A stretch of DNA of 60,167 bases from Nemertoderma westbladi (lineage: Eukaryota; Xenacoelomorpha; Nemertodermatida; Nemertodermatidae). A program made the translations under genes and the position numbers. The stretch is taken from NCBI GenBank assembly GCA_032718475.1, contig JAUCBJ010006840.1, positions 1 through 60,167 of the forward strand, given 5' to 3'. Positions 54,235 through 60,167 of this stretch are shown in pieces. Position 1 is the first letter of the stretch. Every line of letters starts with the position of its first letter. Under the pieces are notes generated by a model. It made no database searches, was not told the DNA's origin, and was given only the letters and a program-made list of their open reading frames with translations.

Positions 54235-55157
54235 GAAACACTAACTACCAACGGAAACACTAACTACCAACGGAAACACTAACTACCAACGGAAACACTA
54301 ACTACCAACGGAAACACTAACTACCAACGGAAACACTAACTACCAACGGAAACACTAACTACCAACGGAAACACTAGCTACCAACGGAAACACTAACTAC
54401 CAACGGAAACACTAACTACCAACGGAAACACTAACTACCAACGGAAACACTAACTACCAACGGAAACACTAACTACCAACGGAAACACTAACTACCAACG
54501 GAAACACTAACTACCAACGGAAACACTAACTACCAACGGAAACACTAACTACCAACGGAAACACTAGCTACCAACGGAAACACTAACTACCAACGGAAAC
54601 ACTAACTACCAACGGAAACACTAACTACCAACGGAAACACTAACTACCAACGGAAACACTAACTACCAACGGAAACACTAACTACCAACGGAAACACTAA
54701 CTACCAACGGAAACACTAACTACCAACGGAAACACTAACTACCAACGGAAACACTAACTACCAACGGAAACACTAACTACCAACGGAAACACTAACTACC
54801 AACGGAAACACTAGCTACCAACGGAAACACTAACTACCAACGGAAACACTAACTACCAACGGAAACACTAACTACCAACGGAAACACTAACTACCAACGG
54901 AAACACTAACTACCAACGGAAACACTAACTACCAACGGAAACACTAACTACCAACGGAAACACTAACTACCAACGGAAACACTAACTACCAACCGAAACA
55001 CTAACTACCAACGGAAACACTAACTACCAACGGAAACACTAACTACCAACGGAAACACTAACTACCAACGGAAACACTAGCTACCAACGGAAACACTAAC
55101 TACCAACGGAAACACTAACTACCAACGGAAACACTAACTACCAACGGAAACACTAGC
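54235..55157 (+). repeat. 19-bp satellite in golgin-45 intron 2
   Basis: About 48 units of GAAACACTAACTACCAACG, nearly identical. A CTAGC variant occurs at 54373, 54563, 54810 and 55076, that is 10, 13 and 14 units apart. There is no spacer, so it is not a CRISPR array. Confidence 0.96.
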
Positions 55158-55167
55158 AATAAACTAA

Positions 55168-55395
55168 AGTCAATAGAACAGGTTACTGTTTTATTTTTGA
55201 GAATAATCAGCTGTTATTTGCGTCGATGTTCCCCTGGAGAGGAATGAATTTTGATTGCGTCACGAGCCCCCCTACCCTCTATCTATAACAGCTGATTACT
55301 CTCCAAAATAAAACTGTAACCTGCAATATTAACTTTGTAGTTTTGTTTATTGTTTTGGTTAGAATAACGTGTCACTGTAATCTGCTCCTTTCCAT
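55168..55395. repeat. Dispersed repeat with inverted halves (GTAACCTG family)
   Basis: ATAGAACAGGTTACTGTTTT and TAATCAGCTGTTATTTGCGT on the left are mirrored by AACAGCTGATTACTCTCC and AAAACTGTAACCTG on the right. The left half reappears, inverted, at about 59943-60043. Confidence 0.7.
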
Positions 55396-55500
55396 TTAGC
55401 ATCAAGACGAATTCGCCGATATGGGGTCTGATTTGCGCCTCCCACCACTCCCTGTCTCCGAAAAACACTAAAAAATAATTCTGATAATTTTCACGTTTAG

Positions 55501-55697
55501 GGAAAAGAACAATTAGATAAACTATCTATCCAATGCGACGTGTGGCGAAGTAAGTTCTACGCAGCTCGGGTCTTGGTAGACGAACTCAATACATGTCGAG
55601 TTCGACTGCGTCATCATTTAGAGTTGGGGAAACGCGCCATCGATGAATTACTGGCGGAATCCAATTCATTAAGAGGAAAGCAAAAAGTAGTCTATAG
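55501..55697 (+). CDS. BLZF1: Golgin-45 (BLZF1) exon, conserved coiled-coil block 2
   Basis: It follows an acceptor CACGTTTAG at 55500. GKEQLDKLSIQCDVWRSKFYAARVLVDELN is highly diagnostic of golgin-45, and RAIDELLAESNSLR continues the coil. I end it at a TATAG|GTTAGT donor (55697, phase 2). The frame stays open to 55812 but runs into GA and poly(G) repeats. The expected C-terminal end that binds GRASP55 was not found before the next gene, so the last exon is missing, diverged or unrecognised. Confidence 0.8.
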
Positions 55698-55755
55698 GTT
55701 AGTGGGCCGCCACAATGTTCTAGATCGACAGTGCGGGGAGAGAGAGAGAGAGATA

Positions 55756-55787
<32 letters not shown>

Positions 55788-56969
55788 GTGCGTTTCTGGT
55801 AGATGTATTTGATTCGATATAAATATACCAATAGTTACTAGTAGGACTCGACCGAGTCGAAATTGGGTCAGTCCTGGGCCAATCCGAAGCTTATAATTCA
55901 GTTCGAATTGTAAGTATTTTTTTAATTTATCCTTTTTAAGTGTTTTATAGCGCTTATTTCTTTCTTATAACCTGAACATAACTAATTCGTCTATTATTTT
56001 TGTTAGATTCAGCCCTTCTTCAATCTAGGTTTTTGTGAAAACCTAGTTTCACATGGGGTAAACTGAAAAATTAAATATAACAGCAGAAAGTCTGGCATAC
56101 TACATATTGGCCGCATAGGTTATTGGATAATTGATAAATAGGTATAATTAGTAATTATTAGCTATTAATACCGTAACGTTACCACCACCAACAACGGACA
56201 CTATAATAAGTTAAACATAATTTGACATCCTTGACTACACACATAGTGTTCTACATACATGGTGTTCTACACACATAGTGTTCTACACACACAGTGTTCT
56301 ATATACATAGTTCTACATTAGGAAGAAATGTTCTGTCTCCTATTTGTTCGAATTAGAAGACCTTTAGGGCTCACTTGTTGAGAGGTCAAGTATATGTGCC
56401 ACTATCTATCTGTCTGTCTGTCTGTATAATAACAAACACCTCAAAAAAATACAGCTTGCCAACACATTATTACTCTGTCAGTCCTTCTTAGGGGTTGACA
56501 GTCTTCTTATAGCCAGCGTGCTGGCCCTCTAGTTGCAAAACGTATGCGTGGTTTTTTCAACGGTCGTTTCCCAATGCAGTAAAGTTATAACATTTTTAAT
56601 GAAACAACTTATAATTTGGCCTTGAATATGACATTCATACGTAATGCAAAGTAGTTGACACTGTTGTCTGTGTTCTTATAGTCAGTTGTCTTTACATTCA
56701 CGATTCACTAACTTTCAATATTTGTTCGTAAAATCTAAAAGATTGTAAAGACTGAAGGACTATTCCAATAAACTCAGATAAACTCGAGTCGGCGAGTCGG
56801 ACAGGAACTGAATTTTATTATTCCGCGTGAATTTTCCTAAGGATTAAGAATGTAGCAGAAATTATGGAATTAATATTTATAAGATTACAGTTCACGTCCT
56901 AACTGGCTCTCGGATTTTTAAGTAAAGGCTTCACTGTTATCATAAAGTGGTACTGATGAAATTTTAATT
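55698..56969. other. Repeats and spacer downstream of the last golgin-45 exon seen
   Basis: A GA run then 29 consecutive Gs (55758-55786); a TTCTTCACATGGG-family copy at about 55910-56110; five units of about 20 bp around CACATAGTGTTCTA at 56238-56320; a (CTGT)n run near 56407-56424. No coding exon is recognised. Confidence 0.6.
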
Positions 56970-57511
56970 ATTTCCCCGTCGGACATACCAGTTGCCTTTG
57001 CCAGCTCTCCAACACTAGGCCTATATCGTTCAGACGCTTCCCCGTCGGCCATACCAGTTGCCTTTGCCAGCTCTCCAACACTAGGCCTATATCGTTCAGA
57101 CGCTTCCCCGTCGGCCATACCAGTTGCCTTTGCCAGCTCTCCAACACTAGGCCTATATCGTTCAGACGCTTCCCCGTCGGCCATACCAGTTGCCTTTGCC
57201 AGCTCTCCAACACTAGGCCTATATCGTTCAGACGCTTCCCCGTCGGCCATACCAGTTGCCTTTGCCAGCTCTCCAACACTAGGCCTATATCGTTCAGACG
57301 CTTCCCCGTCGGCCATACCAGTTGCCTTTGCCAGCTCTCCAACACTAGGCCTATATCGTTCAGACGCCTGCGAAGGTAACTGGCTGGCTGATCTCTGATT
57401 AATGGCATCCACAGTACGAACGGTGCTGCGATAGAAAATTGAGAGGTTGTTTCTGCAAGATGATGCTCGGTTTTGCAAGTGGGTCGTGTGTTTCATTGGT
57501 AATAGAGGCAT
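56918..57511 (-). CDS. Possible protein with six 22-residue repeats, uncertain
   Basis: The 197-residue frame has a non-repetitive head, six copies of SERYRPSVGELAKATGMADG plus EA, and a short non-repetitive tail. The repeat is a 66-bp minisatellite (about 56971-57366), and because 66 is a multiple of three another frame (56968-57408) is open as well. It could be a real repeat-bearing exon or only a minisatellite. I recognise no domain. Confidence 0.3.
   Translation of the reverse strand: MPLLPMKHTTHLQNRASSCRNNLSIFYRSTVRTVDAINQRSASQLPSQASERYRPSVGELAKATGMADGEASERYRPSVGELAKATGMADGEASERYRPSVGELAKATGMADGEASERYRPSVGELAKATGMADGEASERYRPSVGELAKATGMADGEASERYRPSVGELAKATGMSDGEIIKISSVPLYDNSEAFT
56971..57366 (-). 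repeat. 66-bp minisatellite, six copies
   Basis: Units start GCTTCCCCGTCGGCCATACC on plus and contain AACACTAGGCCTATATCG. Copies are nearly identical; the outermost have single differences (GGACATACC in the first). Confidence 0.95.
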
Positions 57512-58410
57512 AATTTGTGTATGTGAGTTAATGATACTGTGTCCTTCTCAGTTAGACAGGGGCAGTATGGTCTACCATACAATATAATTTCCTCCAGGGC
57601 ACTTCTGAAGAAGTTTCCTTAGTGATATACCGACACCTATCGGCAAATATTCAACGAATCACTTGGTAGTTAATATTGAACTTGATATCAAAAATTAAAC
57701 ATTATTTATTGGCCTATTAAATCTACAAAATCAGTCACATAATAATAAGAGGAAAATCATAGCACAAACCTAAACGTTTTATACTAAGTACGAGGTTCGG
57801 ATATATATATATATATATAATAGCAAATCTATAGGTTGAGATGACATAGATGGCTGCAGATTTTATTTTTTTATATCTTTTTACCTGGTATCATTTTTAT
57901 TTTAATTGGCTTAAGAGACATCAATTTAATACGAAAACGTGGTGTGAGTTGAGTCTGATAGCAGTTAGTTTGTTTATCTAATCCCATAATTTTTATATCG
58001 CACCATTATATCGCTTATAGGATTATTTTAATCGCATAGGTTGATGGATGCAGAGCGAGTTTGTATTCTTATCTCGCCACATAACTTTTGATTGTCTGTA
58101 ATCCGACGGTAATGCGACGGTAATCCGTTATCCTTATTTAAATTATTTATAAATTAATAATATTCAGCAATTTATGTATAAATATTAAAGGGAGTGGGAC
58201 ATTAGTTTTTATAATTTGTCTATATCAGATACACCCAGAGTATTTATTATATTGTGTTTAAGTCATTGGATTTTCGTCTCAACCAACACAACAGCTATAT
58301 ATATCCAATCCAATTATTGTAAAGCAATACATAGTAAATACATGTTGTACGGGTAGTATAAATATGAATGTTACATGGGAAATGCAGAAATGTAAATGAG
58401 TTATTCCGCC
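57512..58410. other. No gene seen
   Basis: A/T-rich spacer, with a short TA microsatellite near 57801-57820. It includes the 3' flank of the minus-strand penta-EF-hand gene. Confidence 0.5.
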
Positions 58411-59196
<786 letters not shown>

Positions 59197-59856
59197 TTAA
59201 CCTGTTAACAAACGCAGAAATAGCAAATAGGCCTATCGGTAATGTAGATCTGTAGATAGATATACCCAGGGCCAGGACAGCAGTATACCGGTACCTGCAC
59301 CTGGGTTGGGTATTGGGAGACGGATACCGGGCCGGCAGACCGGTACAACTTGAAGAGGCAGACCAGTACACAGTCAGACAGTAGTGTAGGTCTTTGTCTA
59401 CTTAAACTGTAAGTAAGAGTGGTAGGCCTATCCACTGATCTACAATCAGGTACCGGTCAACCGGTACCGTACCTCAATCCAGCAACCTGCCAAAAAACAG
59501 GGCCTAGCTTTGGATTGGATGGATTGAATGAACTTTTCCGGTTTTTTTCTACAGGAATAAACATCCCCACTATGAATATGTATAATATTGCAGGTACTGC
59601 AGTCAAGAAAGGCGTAATATATACAGTATATATAGTACGCATATAGTACGTACATATAGTATGTATATAGTACGCATATAGTACGTATATATAGTATGTA
59701 TATAGTATGCCTTGACTGCAGTACTGTATAGTAAAATAAATCTCGGCACAACATAGAGTTCTGTAGTTACAGTATGTAATGTTTCAAATTTCTAACTAGA
59801 AATAAAGCTAGCAAGCTAGCTGTAAAAGAAACTGCCTAAAATTAACAAGAAAAAGA

Positions 59857-59932
59857 CCTAATCTGGGGTCGAACTCAGTACTTTACTATAACAATAACAT
59901 CCCATGTCTAGTCTAACGCTTTACCAGATAGG
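59857..59932 (-). other. tRNA-like sequence (SINE head)
   Basis: On minus, CCTATCTGGTAAAGCGTTAG is A-box-like and GAGTTCGACCCC is an intact B box; the outer ends CCTATCT and AGATTAGG nearly pair. The anticodon arm does not fold normally, so a tRNA-derived SINE or pseudogene is more likely than a tRNA. Confidence 0.4.
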
Positions 59933-59942
59933 GGGAAACTGG

Positions 59943-60090
59943 ACGCAATAAAATTCATCCCTCTCCAGGGGGAATTCGACGCAAATAACTGCTGATTACT
60001 CTCAAAAATAAAACTGTAACCTGTTCTATTGTGTTTAGTTTATTGTTTTGGTTAAAATAACGTGCCACTGTAACCTGCTCCTTTCCCTAA
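59943..60090 (-). repeat. GTAACCTG-family dispersed repeat
   Basis: GACGCAATAAAATTCATCCC, CTGCTGATTACTCTCAAAAA and AAACTGTAACCTGTTCTATT are the complement of 55168-55260, followed by the TTTATTGTTTTGGTTAAAAT box shared with several repeats here. Confidence 0.75.
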
Positions 60091-60149
60091 ATTGAGAATT
60101 TAACATTGAGGCGGGATATTAATTCGCCAAGGCGGGATTTGCGTCCAGT

Positions 60150-60167
60150 CCCCCCCCCCCCCCCCCC
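60150..60167 (+). repeat. Terminal 18-base C run
   Basis: The window ends inside a homopolymer; its real length is unknown. Confidence 0.9.

Larger units (their letters stand above)
53684..55500 (+). other. Golgin-45 intron 2
   Basis: 1.8-kb phase-0 intron holding MITE copy 4, the 19-bp satellite and an inverted repeat element at 55168-55330. Confidence 0.75.

Noticed and set aside
54235-55157. CRISPR-like array
   Set aside because: The 19-bp units abut without unique spacers and lie in a spliced animal gene.

Overview
The window is nuclear DNA of an invertebrate animal. The evidence is spliced genes with GT..AG introns, poly(A) signals, metazoan domain families (Neuralized repeat, Roc-COR GTPase, Death, TIR, penta-EF-hand, golgin-45) and very dense transposons and satellites. 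TACCGGTA- and TAGGCCTA-type words recur everywhere. I cannot name the species; a marine, possibly early-branching or basal-deuterostome animal is a guess.

Layout, left to right. 1-430: 3' end of a LINE. 1070-6159: a broken BEL/Pao-like Gag-protease element, followed by A/G-rich DNA and a run of perfect hairpins (6999-7369). 8140-9392 and 10343-11605: two non-autonomous foldback or terminal-inverted-repeat elements. 12006-13097: an intronless gene with a PCNA-binding motif and a TFIIS N-terminal domain. 13589-14296: a 21-bp minisatellite. 14831-16105: a second LINE copy with an inverted 5' part and a 66-bp array made from its own 3' end. 20341-26612: a 6.3-kb satellite of 52-bp units. 28338-29378: another inverted-repeat element.

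29682-34447 (minus strand) is the most striking gene. Two exons join in frame to give about 1270 residues: Neuralized repeat, Roc GTPase, COR, a Cys/His cluster, Death, TIR, and a C-terminal CNIL box typical of prenylated proteins. It looks like a complete sensor-switch-effector protein in one chain, probably in innate immunity or cell death, and possibly membrane-tethered.

36175-48027 is a young LTR retrotransposon of about 11.85 kb. It has 1235-bp LTRs differing at two positions and a perfect 5-bp target duplication. It carries an intact 1357-residue Gag-protease ORF in which reverse transcriptase and RNase H appear to have been excised. It also has a second reading frame of 500 sense codons with a CCHC knuckle, interrupted by one in-frame TGA, and a small Cys-rich ORF inside each LTR. 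It landed in an ORF lying upstream of a PHD-finger ORF that is itself frameshifted.

49587-55697 holds three exons of a golgin-45 (BLZF1) gene. Its first intron contains a 1240-bp inverted-repeat transposon with a perfect 9-bp target duplication. 54235-55157 is a 19-bp satellite in the second intron. 58411-59178 (minus strand) is an apparently intronless ALG-2/PDCD6 penta-EF-hand gene with a peflin-like Pro/Gly repeat at its N terminus. The window ends in an 18-base C run. Four copies of one small foldback MITE family and several copies of a 'TTCTTCACATGGG' repeat are scattered through the rest.
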